Assembly (NCBI GenBank): GCA_041744575.1
Contig: JBGTKP010000057.1
Span: 1 to 64,000 of the forward strand
Length of the DNA: 64,000 nt
Direction: 5' to 3'
Source of the DNA: JTS-RE37 sp041744575
GTDB taxonomy: Bacteria; Bacteroidota; Bacteroidia; Flavobacteriales; Flavobacteriaceae
The notes beneath the pieces are model-generated. The model had not been told where the DNA came from. It did no database searches and was given only the letters and a program-made list of their open reading frames with translations. This document shows positions 53,576 through 62,232 of this stretch, in pieces. A program made the translations under genes and the position numbers. Position 1 is the first letter of the stretch; every line of letters begins with the position of its first letter.

Positions 53576-54238
53576 ATGAATAAAATACGGTCTATTTCAT
53601 CTCCTGAAACTACTCAGGCATCCTCCGACCCCGGACTTCGAAACAAGATCGGGAACCGGGACGTATTGGTCATAGACAATTATGACAGTTTTACCTATAA
53701 CCTGGTGCATTATCTTGAAGATTTGGATGCCACGGTCACGGTTAGGCGGAATGACCAGATCACCCTGGATGAAGTTGCCGTTTTTAACAGGATATTATTA
53801 TCCCCGGGTCCTGGAATCCCGGATGAAGCCGGGCTGCTGAAAGAAATCATTGCCCGATATGCGCCGTCTAAAAGTATCTTTGGAGTCTGTCTGGGCCTGC
53901 AGGCCATTGGTGAGGTTTTTGGCGGGACCCTGATCAATCTTCGCGAGGTATATCATGGTGTTTCATCTTCCATTCGCATTCTGATGGAAGATCCGCTTTT
54001 TAACGGCCTGCCTGCAGAGCTGGAAGTTGGCAGATATCACTCATGGGTGGTAGACCCTGCTGTTCCGGATCAGCTCCGGGTGACTTCAGTGGACGAAAAC
54101 GGACACGTAATGTCACTGCGCCATAACGAATTTGATGTATGTGCGGTGCAATTCCATCCGGAATCCGTACTTACGCCACATGGAAAAAAGATCATCGAAA
54201 ACTGGCTCCTTTCCTGCGATCAAAAGAAATACTCATGA
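53576..54238 (+). CDS. trpG: Anthranilate synthase component II (glutaminase)
   Basis: A class I glutamine amidotransferase of 220 residues that supplies ammonia to TrpE. LLSPGPGIPDEAG (oxyanion), the nucleophile Cys in GVCLGLQAIGEVFGG, and the His and Glu of VQFHPESV are present. The N-terminus is about 25 residues longer than typical TrpG (which begins near VLVIDNYDSFTYNLVHY), with no internal ATG to explain it. The stop overlaps the trpD start by 4 bp. Confidence 0.95.
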   Translation: MNKIRSISSPETTQASSDPGLRNKIGNRDVLVIDNYDSFTYNLVHYLEDLDATVTVRRNDQITLDEVAVFNRILLSPGPGIPDEAGLLKEIIARYAPSKSIFGVCLGLQAIGEVFGGTLINLREVYHGVSSSIRILMEDPLFNGLPAELEVGRYHSWVVDPAVPDQLRVTSVDENGHVMSLRHNEFDVCAVQFHPESVLTPHGKKIIENWLLSCDQKKYS

Positions 54239-55227
54239 AGGATACGCTGAACAGATTGATCAATCACGAAAGGCTCTCCAAGGAAGACGCCCGAAATATT
54301 CTCGTGAATATAGCACAGGGAAGGTACAATACCAGCCAAATTGCCGCCTTCTTAACCGTGTACATGATGCGTAGCATCAGCATCGAGGAACTTGAGGGTT
54401 TCCGGGATGCGCTTCTCGAACTCTGCCTTGCGGTAGATCTTTCTGAATACCACCCCATGGACCTTTGTGGAACGGGGGGTGACGGGAAGGACACTTTTAA
54501 CATTTCGACCCTCGCTTCATTTGTCACCGCCGGAGCCGGGATACCTGTAACAAAACATGGGAATTACGGGGTGTCATCCAAATGCGGGAGCAGCAATGTC
54601 CTGGAATTTCTTGGAATTACCTTTAGCAATGATGCCGATTTTCTGAGAAAATCCCTCGATAGGGCAGGGATTTGTGTTCTGCACGCCCCCCTGTTTCATC
54701 CCGCAATGAAGAATGTAGCCCCGATCCGGAAAGACCTGGCTGTCAAAACCTTTTTTAATATGCTGGGGCCTATGGTCAACCCTGCATTTCCAAAATATCA
54801 GATCGTTGGCGTATTCAACCTTGAGCTTGCACGCATGTATGGCTATCTTTATCAGAACACGGATATTCAATTTACCATCCTGCACAGCCTGGACGGTTAT
54901 GATGAAATCTCTCTGACCGGCCAGACAAAAACAATATCCAATGACAGGGAGGACCTCCTCACCCCCTCAGATTTTGGGGTAAACGCCGTGCTCCCGACTG
55001 ATATTGGCGGAGGTGAGAGCATTGATGAAGCGGCCCAGACCTTCATGAATATTCTCCAGGGTAAGGGAACAGACCCTCAGGTCCACGTTGTCTGTGCGAA
55101 TGCAGGGATCGCCATTGCGACAGCCCGGAATCTGTCAGTAAAGCAGGGCTTTGAAATTGCCAGGGAATCCCTGAACAGCGGAAATGCCCTGAAAGCATTA
55201 AAGAAATTACAGGAGGTAAGTGCATGA
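54235..55227 (+). CDS. trpD: Anthranilate phosphoribosyltransferase
   Basis: A 330-residue enzyme that transfers phosphoribose from PRPP to anthranilate. CGTGGDGKDTFNISTLASFV, VTKHGNYGVSSKCGSSNVLE and GPMVNPAFPKYQIVGVF are the family motifs. The ATG at 54235 overlaps the trpG stop (ATGA). Open frame continues upstream to 54139 but that part belongs to trpG. Confidence 0.96.
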   Translation: MKDTLNRLINHERLSKEDARNILVNIAQGRYNTSQIAAFLTVYMMRSISIEELEGFRDALLELCLAVDLSEYHPMDLCGTGGDGKDTFNISTLASFVTAGAGIPVTKHGNYGVSSKCGSSNVLEFLGITFSNDADFLRKSLDRAGICVLHAPLFHPAMKNVAPIRKDLAVKTFFNMLGPMVNPAFPKYQIVGVFNLELARMYGYLYQNTDIQFTILHSLDGYDEISLTGQTKTISNDREDLLTPSDFGVNAVLPTDIGGGESIDEAAQTFMNILQGKGTDPQVHVVCANAGIAIATARNLSVKQGFEIARESLNSGNALKALKKLQEVSA

Positions 55228-56012
55228 GAGATATTCTGACCGAAATAGTAGCGGAAAAACACTTGGAAGTCGCTTTGAAAAAATCAGTCGTGCCCAGGAA
55301 ACAACTTGAAAAATATCAAATGTTTTCAAGAGAGACCATATCAATGAAAGGGAGTATTCTGAAGCATCCCGGGGGGATCATCGCTGAATTCAAAAGACGG
55401 TCCCCGTCCAAATCAGTCATCAATCACGACCTCAGCGTAAAGGAGGTCGTTCTGGGTTATGAAGCGGCCGGTGCCAGTGGAATTTCAATTCTCACGGACG
55501 GCCTGTATTTTGGCGGTTCTCTTGAGGATCTCCTCTTCGCCAGAGCTTCCGTGGCCCTGCCCTTATTGCGGAAGGATTTCATAGTTAACGAATATCAGAT
55601 CATCGAAGCGAAGGCCTCAGGGGCAGATGTTATCCTTTTGATTGCCGCAGTCCTCAGCCGGGAACAGATCCAACGATTTACCGAATGTGCGAAAGGTCTT
55701 GGCCTGGAAGTGTTGCTGGAAGTGCATAGCGAAGCCGAGTATGAGACGTCTGTAATTCCGGGCCTGGATTTGATAGGGGTTAACAACAGGAACCTGAAAA
55801 CTTTCCGCGTGGATCTGGATACAAGCAAAACCCTGGCGGGTAAAATATCCCCGGAATTTATAAAGATATCAGAAAGCGGGATCGGATCCCCTGAGGATAT
55901 CCTGGAACTTCGGGCCTATGGGTACAAAGGATTTCTGATAGGTGAACAGTTTATGAAAACAGACAACCCGGGTGCCAGTGCAAAAGAATTCATAAACCAT
56001 CTGCAGCCATGA
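55224..56012 (+). CDS. trpC: Indole-3-glycerol-phosphate synthase
   Basis: A TIM-barrel enzyme of 262 residues that closes the indole ring. AEFKRRSPSKSVI, LPLLRKDFIVNEYQIIEAKASGADVILLIA, VLLEVHS and GVNNRNLKTFRVDL are the expected active-site blocks. It overlaps trpD by 4 bp. It is followed by a 97-nt gap before trpF, unusual in this tightly packed operon. Confidence 0.96.
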   Translation: MRDILTEIVAEKHLEVALKKSVVPRKQLEKYQMFSRETISMKGSILKHPGGIIAEFKRRSPSKSVINHDLSVKEVVLGYEAAGASGISILTDGLYFGGSLEDLLFARASVALPLLRKDFIVNEYQIIEAKASGADVILLIAAVLSREQIQRFTECAKGLGLEVLLEVHSEAEYETSVIPGLDLIGVNNRNLKTFRVDLDTSKTLAGKISPEFIKISESGIGSPEDILELRAYGYKGFLIGEQFMKTDNPGASAKEFINHLQP

Positions 56013-56043
56013 ACCATTTTTTTTATTATTTACGTGGCTGTTT

Positions 56044-56105
56044 TCAGACCTTCTTTGGGAAAGTTTTTTCCAAAGGCTTCCATCGCCGCTCTGACAAAAG
56101 TCTGA
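56044..56105 (+). other. Possible RNA structure between trpC and trpF
   Basis: The outer arms tcagac (56044-56049) and gtctga (56100-56105) enclose an inner hairpin ctttgg / ccaaag (56053-56058 with 56070-56075). The whole gap (56013-56109) lacks an ORF. It could be an mRNA-stability or translation-coupling element, or chance pairing. Confidence 0.3.
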
Positions 56106-56109
56106 TATC

Positions 56110-56808
56110 ATGGAGGTAAAGGTATGCGGAATGAATTACAATCCGATGGAGGTGGCAGAACTTCATCCTGATTATCTGGGATTCATTTTTTGGAAGTCTT
56201 CTGCCAGGGCCTTTACAGGTAATATGGCGGATATTCCGCCAGGAATTAAAAAAGTAGGGGTATTTGTCGACGCCCCTCTTGAAGAAGTGATAAAAACGAG
56301 CCGGTCTTTCCAGCTGCAGGCCGTGCAACTGCACGGAGGTGAAAGCGCCTCTTATTGCAGCGAGTTGCGGGACCGGTTTCAAAAAGATGTACAGTATGGA
56401 AGCACTCCGTCAGGTTCCGACCCTGCGGTTCGGCCACCAGAAATTATTAAAGTATTCCGGGTCGGGGAGAATTTTGATTTTGGCAGCCTTTTGCCGTACG
56501 ATTCGGTTTGCGATTATTACCTCTTTGATTCCCGTGGTGTCCTTCCGGGCGGTAACGGATATGCATTTGACTGGACCCTCCTGAATGCCTACCCTTCTGC
56601 CAAACCATTTTTCCTGAGCGGGGGCATCGGGCCGGGTGATGTGGTAAAAATCAAGTCGTTTTTTGCGGATACATCTTCGAGGTACTGTCTGGGTATCGAT
56701 CTGAACAGCAGGTTTGAGATAAGACCCGGTCATAAAGACGTCAGGGAACTCCGGAAATTTATGGCAGCTCTAGAGCCAGGAGGTTCAACCCAAAACCAAT
56801 TAAAATGA
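56110..56808 (+). CDS. trpF: Phosphoribosylanthranilate isomerase
   Basis: A 232-residue TIM-barrel isomerase, third step of the pathway. KVCGMNY (catalytic Cys), LGFIFWKSSARAF, VGVFVDAP and LQAVQLHGGES are typical, as is the C-terminal SRFEIRPGHKD. The TGA stop shares bases with the trpB start (ATGATG). Confidence 0.95.
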   Translation: MEVKVCGMNYNPMEVAELHPDYLGFIFWKSSARAFTGNMADIPPGIKKVGVFVDAPLEEVIKTSRSFQLQAVQLHGGESASYCSELRDRFQKDVQYGSTPSGSDPAVRPPEIIKVFRVGENFDFGSLLPYDSVCDYYLFDSRGVLPGGNGYAFDWTLLNAYPSAKPFFLSGGIGPGDVVKIKSFFADTSSRYCLGIDLNSRFEIRPGHKDVRELRKFMAALEPGGSTQNQLK

Positions 56809-57992
56809 TGAAAAGTTATCAGGCAGATGAAAGAGGTTATTACGGCGAATTCGGCGGGGCATTTATTCCTGAGATGCTATATCCGAATACCGAAGAGCTG
56901 CGTATTAACTATCTGAAAATTATGGAGGACGCTTCCTTTAAGCAGGAATTTGAAGCGCTCCTTAAAGATTATGCCGGCAGGCCCACTCCATTGTTTTATG
57001 CTTCCAGGTTGTCTGAGCATTATCATACCCGGATTTACCTTAAACGCGAAGACCTCTGCCATACCGGTGCGCACAAGGTGAACAACACTATCGGGCAGAT
57101 CCTGATGGCGAAAAGACTTGGAAAGAACAGGATCATCGCGGAAACGGGAGCGGGACAGCATGGTGTCGCAACGGCCACCGTTTGTGCGCTTATGGGATTG
57201 GAGTGCATCGTGTATATGGGCGAAATAGACATCCAGAGACAGGCCCCCAATGTGGCAAGAATGAAAATGCTGGGTGCCACGGTCCGTCCGGCACTTTCCG
57301 GCAGCAGGACCCTGAAGGATGCCACCAACGAAGCCATCAGGGATTGGATCAATAACCCTGTAAATACCCATTACATTATAGGCTCTGTCGTTGGCCCCCA
57401 TCCATATCCGGATATGGTTGCCAGGTTCCAGTCGGTGATCTCTGCGGAGATCAGGTCTCAATTAACTGAAAAGGAGGGCAGACCTGACCCGGATTATGTG
57501 ATTGCCTGTGTGGGAGGCGGAAGCAACGCGGCAGGGGCCTACTACCATTATCTGGATCAGCCCTCTGTAGGGATCATTGCCGTAGAAGCTGCAGGAAAAG
57601 GCGTAAGTTCCGGAAAAAGCGCCGCCACTTCGGCCCTGGGGCGGGTCGGTATTATCCATGGAAGTAAAACTTTGCTGATGCAGACCGGAGACGGACAAAT
57701 AACGGAACCCTATTCCATTTCCGCCGGCCTTGACTATCCGGGGGTGGGTCCGATGCACGCTCATTTATATACATCCGGCAGGGGGGAATTCATTTCCATA
57801 ACCGATGATCAGGCCATGCAGGCAGGAATGAAACTTGCCCGAATGGAAGGTATCATCCCGGCTATAGAAACCGCCCATGCCTTTGCCGTCCTGGAGGAGA
57901 AGGAATTTTTGAAGGATGCTGTCCTGGTAATCAATCTGTCTGGGAGGGGTGATAAAGACCTGCAGACCTATATTGACTATTTTAATCTGTAA
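56805..57992 (+). CDS. trpB: Tryptophan synthase beta chain
   Basis: A 395-residue PLP enzyme that joins indole and serine. The PLP lysine is in LCHTGAHKVNNTIGQ, the substrate loop in AETGAGQHGVATATVCALMG, and GGGSNAAG binds the phosphate. Either ATG 56805 or 56808 can start it. It is followed by a 47-nt gap that contains a 7-codon ORF ending on the trpA start. Confidence 0.97.
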   Translation: MMKSYQADERGYYGEFGGAFIPEMLYPNTEELRINYLKIMEDASFKQEFEALLKDYAGRPTPLFYASRLSEHYHTRIYLKREDLCHTGAHKVNNTIGQILMAKRLGKNRIIAETGAGQHGVATATVCALMGLECIVYMGEIDIQRQAPNVARMKMLGATVRPALSGSRTLKDATNEAIRDWINNPVNTHYIIGSVVGPHPYPDMVARFQSVISAEIRSQLTEKEGRPDPDYVIACVGGGSNAAGAYYHYLDQPSVGIIAVEAAGKGVSSGKSAATSALGRVGIIHGSKTLLMQTGDGQITEPYSISAGLDYPGVGPMHAHLYTSGRGEFISITDDQAMQAGMKLARMEGIIPAIETAHAFAVLEEKEFLKDAVLVINLSGRGDKDLQTYIDYFNL

Positions 57993-58019
57993 CAAGGATC
58001 TCACCTGAATATAAGAGAT

Positions 58020-58043
58020 ATGGAAAAACGCATCAATAAATGA
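58020..58043 (+). CDS. 7-codon mini-ORF overlapping trpA start
   Basis: ATG at 58020 starts a mini-ORF (MEKRINK) whose TGA overlaps the trpA ATG as ATGA. It could couple trpA translation to ribosomes arriving from trpB, or be chance. The encoded MEKRINK resembles MNRIKEK at the start of trpA. Confidence 0.25.
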   Translation: MEKRINK

Positions 58044-58801
58044 ATCGGATCAAGGAAAAATTACTGGAAGGAAAAAAGATCCTCTCCATATACTTTACCG
58101 CCGGGTATCCGGAACTGCAGGATACGGTCCGGATCATTCGGGACCTTGAAGACAGTGGTGTGGATATGATTGAGATAGGATTGCCTTTCAGTGATCCTCT
58201 GGCCGACGGACCGACCATTCAGGAAAGCTCTGCAAAAGCCCTTAAAAATGGAATGACGACAGCCTTGCTTTTCAGGCAAATCAGGGACATTCGCCGGTCT
58301 GTAAACATTCCCCTTGTCCTGATGGGTTATTTTAATCCGGTCCTGCAATTCGGTGTGGAAAAGTTTTGTGAAGAATGCAGCAAGGCCGGTATTGACGGAC
58401 TCATCCTTCCCGATCTCCCGCTGGATGTTTATCTTGAAGAATATCAGGATATATTCAGTAAACAGGGCCTGCTGAATATTTTTCTTATCAGCCCTCAGAC
58501 CAGTGATACAAGGATCAGAGAATTGGACCGGGCCTCCGAAGGTTTTATCTATATGGTCAGTTCTGCCAGTACTACCGGCAGTAACAAGGAAATCGGAAAT
58601 GAACAAACGGAATACTTTGAACGGGTGGCAGGGCTGGGTTTGAAAAATCCGCTAATCGTTGGCTTTGGTATTGATTCTGCCCGTTCCTTTGAGCAGGCTA
58701 CGGCCAAAACCAATGGTGCCATTATCGGCTCCGCTTTTATCCGGCACCTGACAGATCACGGTACAGGCAACATTGCCGATTTTATTAAAAGAATTCGCTA
58801 G
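58040..58801 (+). CDS. trpA: Tryptophan synthase alpha chain
   Basis: A 253-residue TIM-barrel lyase that makes indole from indole-3-glycerol phosphate. MIEIGLPFSDPLADGPTIQ (catalytic Glu), the catalytic Asp of LILPDLPL, and SASTTGSNKEI with GFGIDSA are as in the family. It is the last trp gene. The next gene starts 28 nt later on the same strand. Confidence 0.97.
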   Translation: MNRIKEKLLEGKKILSIYFTAGYPELQDTVRIIRDLEDSGVDMIEIGLPFSDPLADGPTIQESSAKALKNGMTTALLFRQIRDIRRSVNIPLVLMGYFNPVLQFGVEKFCEECSKAGIDGLILPDLPLDVYLEEYQDIFSKQGLLNIFLISPQTSDTRIRELDRASEGFIYMVSSASTTGSNKEIGNEQTEYFERVAGLGLKNPLIVGFGIDSARSFEQATAKTNGAIIGSAFIRHLTDHGTGNIADFIKRIR

Positions 58802-58829
58802 ATTTAGCCATCCATATTTCCGAACCTTC

Positions 58830-60326
58830 ATGAAAATAATCTTTTTCTTATTATTTGCCTTCCTGTCAGTTATTGGTAAAAGTCAGGAACCTGCCCAGTT
58901 AAAATCACAGGTCATGCACAGCATCGATGAGCTCAGGGATTTTATCTCCATCCCCAATGATGCCCTGGACCACGCTGATATTAACAGGAACATTTCCTGG
59001 CTGACAAAAAAATTCAATGATCGCGGATTCAACACCTCTGTTCTGCCAACTTCCGGGGAATCCCTTTTCTTTGCCTCCTTGCCGATGGCTGATGAAAAAC
59101 CCACCATCCTGTTCTACATGCATTTTGACGGGCAGTCTGTGGATCCATCCAAATGGGATCAACCCAATCCCTATGAGGTAGTACTTAAGGCCCCGGAGGG
59201 TGAAGGATGGAAGACGGTGCCTTTTACGGAACTGAATGAGGACATTCAATATGACTGGCGACTCTTTGGCCGTTCAACTTCAGATGACAAGGGACCGATA
59301 GTCATGTTCCTGAATGCCATCGATTTAATCAGAAAAAATAAGGAGTCCTTTTCGTTTAATATCAAGGTGATCCTGGATGGCGAAGAAGAAAAAAGCAGCG
59401 CGCCGCTTCCCGAAGCTGTAAAACAGTACCGGGACCTGCTGGAGGCTGATTTCCTGGTGATTGCCGATGGTCCTGTACATTCTTCAGGACAACCCACCGT
59501 GGTTTATGGCTGCAGGGGGATCACTACCCTGACGCTTACGACCTATGGCCCCGTGGTACCTCAGCATAGCGGGCACTATGGGAATTACGCCCCGAATCCT
59601 GCTTTTCAACTGGCACAGTTGTTGGCAGGCATGAAAGGAGCTGACGGGAAGGTAACCATTCCGGGATATTATGATGGTATCTCGCTGGATGAGAATTCAC
59701 TTGAGGTGCTCAGGAGTGTCCCCGATGATCCGGAGGAAATGCGCCGTCACCTCCAGATAAATACCCCGGAAAATGTGGGGGACTTTTATCAGGAATCCTT
59801 ACAGTATCCGTCGCTGAATCTTCGTGGGTTGTCCTCCGGGTGGACTGGAGAGAAAGCCCGGACCATTGTCCCTGAGAGTGCCACGGCCGAACTGGATCTC
59901 CGGCTGGTACCCGAAACAGAGGGTAACCGTTTAAAGGACCTGGTCAAAAAATATATCAGGGAGCAGGGTTATTTCATTACTTCAAAAGACCCGGTGCAGG
60001 AAGAACGAATGAAGCATCCCAGGATCCTAAAGGTGATTGAAGGAAGTGTCACGGATGCCTTTAGGACCGAACTGGAAAATCCTTACGGTAATTTCCTGGT
60101 CAACACCCTGAAGAATACCTTTGGCGGGGAGGTGGTTCGAATCCGCATTTCAGGAGGTACGGTCCCCATCGCCCCTTTTATCAATGAATTGAAGATCCCT
60201 GCATTCATTGTTCCCATGGTCAATCCTGACAATAATCAGCACAGCCCCAATGAGAATCTAAAGATCGGGCAGATCGCCTATGGCATTCAGGCCTTTTACT
60301 CGATTTTCAGCACAGGTCCTGAGTGA
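58830..60326 (+). CDS. Exported M20 family peptidase
   Basis: A secreted metallopeptidase of 498 residues. After the signal peptide (MKIIFFLLFAFLSVIGKSQE) come the metal-site motifs FYMHFDGQSVDP, GRSTSDDKGP, DGEEEKSS and a late NPDNNQHSPNENL. This fits the M20 dipeptidase/acetylornithine-deacetylase clan. It probably digests peptides outside the cytosol. ATG 58830 is used because the signal peptide begins there; upstream in-frame codons overlap trpA. Its closeness to trpA suggests read-through from the trp operon, though the function is not obviously related. Confidence 0.9.
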   Translation: MKIIFFLLFAFLSVIGKSQEPAQLKSQVMHSIDELRDFISIPNDALDHADINRNISWLTKKFNDRGFNTSVLPTSGESLFFASLPMADEKPTILFYMHFDGQSVDPSKWDQPNPYEVVLKAPEGEGWKTVPFTELNEDIQYDWRLFGRSTSDDKGPIVMFLNAIDLIRKNKESFSFNIKVILDGEEEKSSAPLPEAVKQYRDLLEADFLVIADGPVHSSGQPTVVYGCRGITTLTLTTYGPVVPQHSGHYGNYAPNPAFQLAQLLAGMKGADGKVTIPGYYDGISLDENSLEVLRSVPDDPEEMRRHLQINTPENVGDFYQESLQYPSLNLRGLSSGWTGEKARTIVPESATAELDLRLVPETEGNRLKDLVKKYIREQGYFITSKDPVQEERMKHPRILKVIEGSVTDAFRTELENPYGNFLVNTLKNTFGGEVVRIRISGGTVPIAPFINELKIPAFIVPMVNPDNNQHSPNENLKIGQIAYGIQAFYSIFSTGPE

Positions 60327-60338
60327 AGTTGTTGGAAC

Positions 60339-60998
60339 TCATTTTGTCAGGGAGATCAGGATCACCCCATTGCCACCCCTGGATCCATAGATTGTAGCAT
60401 CCTCACCTTTTAAAATTTCTATGGTGCGGACTTCAGCCGGGTTCACGAAGGAAATGTCCGTTACATAAGTGCCGTCTACTACCATGAGCGGATCTGAATT
60501 AGCCTCGTCTGTAATACTCGACGTTCCCCTGATCCTGATCTTGGTGCCGGTGACCACCACCCCAGAAAACCGCTCCTGGATCATTTCATAAATTGTGTTG
60601 TAATTCTTATAATTCTCACGGTCGGTTAGTTTCTCAGCCGTAAGTTCATCTCTGAAACCCAGAGCCTTCAGTTCCGCCTTATTAATTGAGGCTGTCTCTC
60701 TGGGATAACTGAAGTCCGCACGAGGCCTTCCATCGTAGTACAGGGTGAGTAAACCATATTTGTGAGAATAAACACTGAGGGTGGTACTCTCTTTACCAAG
60801 TGTAACCCGGTAATTGCCCTGTTTGTCCGTCCTGCTTTCCGTAAGAAGTGAGTCCGCATAGAGTATGGCCCTGGCCACAGGCCGCCCGTAGAAATCGGAT
60901 ACCCGGCCAGACACGATGATCTTTTCATCCGAAATTTCCTGGGAATAAAGGGAGGTCAACCCCGAAATGATCACATAGAAATATATCCTAATAGCCAT
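60339..60998 (-). CDS. Orphan CarboxypepD_reg + TonB-plug protein
   Basis: The 219-residue exported protein has a signal peptide, a carboxypeptidase regulatory-like domain (about 25-95; IVSGRVSDFYGRPVARAILYADS, DKQGNYRVTL) and a TonB-receptor plug-like segment (about 130-219; IRIRGTSSITDEANSDPLMVVDGT, ILKGEDATIYGSRGGNGVILISL). It ends there, with no beta-barrel. SusC-type receptors have this N-terminal order plus a barrel of about 700 residues. It is convergent with the M20 gene, 12 nt apart. It may be a real barrel-less family or a truncated receptor. Confidence 0.8.
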   Translation of the reverse strand: MAIRIYFYVIISGLTSLYSQEISDEKIIVSGRVSDFYGRPVARAILYADSLLTESRTDKQGNYRVTLGKESTTLSVYSHKYGLLTLYYDGRPRADFSYPRETASINKAELKALGFRDELTAEKLTDRENYKNYNTIYEMIQERFSGVVVTGTKIRIRGTSSITDEANSDPLMVVDGTYVTDISFVNPAEVRTIEILKGEDATIYGSRGGNGVILISLTK

Positions 60999-61214
60999 TT
61001 TTTAAAAAAAAGTTGATTCGTAGGATCTGTCCAAGATAGCAATCTGGTTCCATTTATCCTTTAAATCGAATCAAATCAATGAAAACAGCAGCAAAAAAAC
61101 AGAGTTACCAAGAGCCAAAATAAAGAGTTAACAATTCCTAACAAAATATTAGGTTCGCCTTAACTCATATTCCGTTTATGGAATCGTAACTTGTTTTAAT
61201 TAAAATAAGAAACC

Positions 61215-61358
61215 ATGGGAAATATAAGTGATAATAGAAAATTCAAACCAAAAGTGAATCAGTCAAATCCGACAAATCCTACGGGAAATACCAATATTGA
61301 AACCAATAAATTCGATATTGAAAAGGCGACTATTAAAAAACAACAAAACAAAAAGTAG
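61215..61358 (+). CDS. Possible 47-residue small protein gene
   Basis: An ATG ORF of 47 codons rich in Asn and Lys (MGNISDNRKFKPKVNQ at the start, KKQQNKK at the end), with no signal peptide. It is followed 48 nt later by a good plus-strand terminator (61407-61444) and preceded by about 215 bp of non-coding AT-rich sequence. I know of no family. The terminator in the right orientation is the main support. Confidence 0.4.
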   Translation: MGNISDNRKFKPKVNQSNPTNPTGNTNIETNKFDIEKATIKKQQNKK

Positions 61359-61381
61359 CCAGGCCTGAGAATCCGCTGGGT

Positions 61382-62038
61382 TCAAAAAAAGGTTTGGTAT
61401 TGTAATACCCGGAAATCAACAGTGTTGAATTCCGGGTTTTTTTCTTTAAGCAATTGGTAGGACTTCATACTACCCACGGCCCTGTTAGCGGCGCCTGAAG
61501 GAGCTGTAAGTGATACGGTGCGTATGTTCCTTAACTCGGTCAGCCGGAATTGGTGGATTCTTGGTACTTCCAAAGAAACAACTTCCAAAGGGATTCCTTC
61601 CTGTTTCAGCAATCTCCTGAAAAAATACTCCGGGCCATTCTTGCTGTTACCGCCTGTAAAGAGAAGGGTGTGCACATTTGGATAATCGCGGAGATAGCCA
61701 AGCAGGTCGCGGAGTTGTACATCCTGCATTCCCAGGTCAGAAGCATCCATACGGGTGCGGCGGGCACTGTTGACAATGTCACAGATGCCGATTTTCCTTT
61801 CAAGTAAAAAATCTTTCCTTTGCTGAACCGCACATTCCGTGGTTTCCCAGGATAATTGAAGATCAAAGATCCTGTCAAGGATCCGCCATAATTGACCATC
61901 TGCGCTCCCATAGCAAAAATCTACGTCTCCCGGCTTTAGGTTTCGGGTGGTGAACCGCGGGGGCGGAAGCGTACCTACAACAAGTTTTGTGGCCTCTCTG
62001 AAAATGAACGGCTCGTAAGGATGCGAATGTAGAAACAT
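61382..62038 (-). CDS. Uracil-DNA glycosylase family protein
   Basis: A 218-residue protein of the uracil-DNA-glycosylase superfamily (KLVVGTLPPPRF near the N-terminus, then CDIVNSARRTRMDASDLGMQ and SGAANRAVG). It probably recognises mispaired or damaged bases, but the exact subfamily and substrate are not clear from motifs. Its 3' end overlaps the stem of the plus-strand terminator at 61407-61444. Confidence 0.8.
   Translation of the reverse strand: MFLHSHPYEPFIFREATKLVVGTLPPPRFTTRNLKPGDVDFCYGSADGQLWRILDRIFDLQLSWETTECAVQQRKDFLLERKIGICDIVNSARRTRMDASDLGMQDVQLRDLLGYLRDYPNVHTLLFTGGNSKNGPEYFFRRLLKQEGIPLEVVSLEVPRIHQFRLTELRNIRTVSLTAPSGAANRAVGSMKSYQLLKEKNPEFNTVDFRVLQYQTFF
61407..61444 (+). terminator. 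Terminator in 3' end of the UDG-family gene
   Basis: The arms acccggaaatcaac and gttgaattccgggt pair over 13 of 14 positions, with a 3-nt loop. A T-run (61437-61444) follows on the plus strand. It is oriented to stop plus-strand transcription from the 47-codon ORF, and it lies inside the last codons of the convergent gene. Confidence 0.75.
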
Positions 62039-62232
62039 GAAAAGAATGAAATCAGTAAAACTATTTAACGTGAATTACGGATAAAGCCAATGAAATTGGA
62101 TTATTCTGTTCCCCAACCCCAAAAGGGAGGAAAAATCCTATAAAAATAGCCCCGATAGAGAAAATTATTGCCCTTTAGGGATTAGGGAAAGAGAATTTTC
62201 GACTTTAAAAGGTTAACCGTTATTCACGCTTC

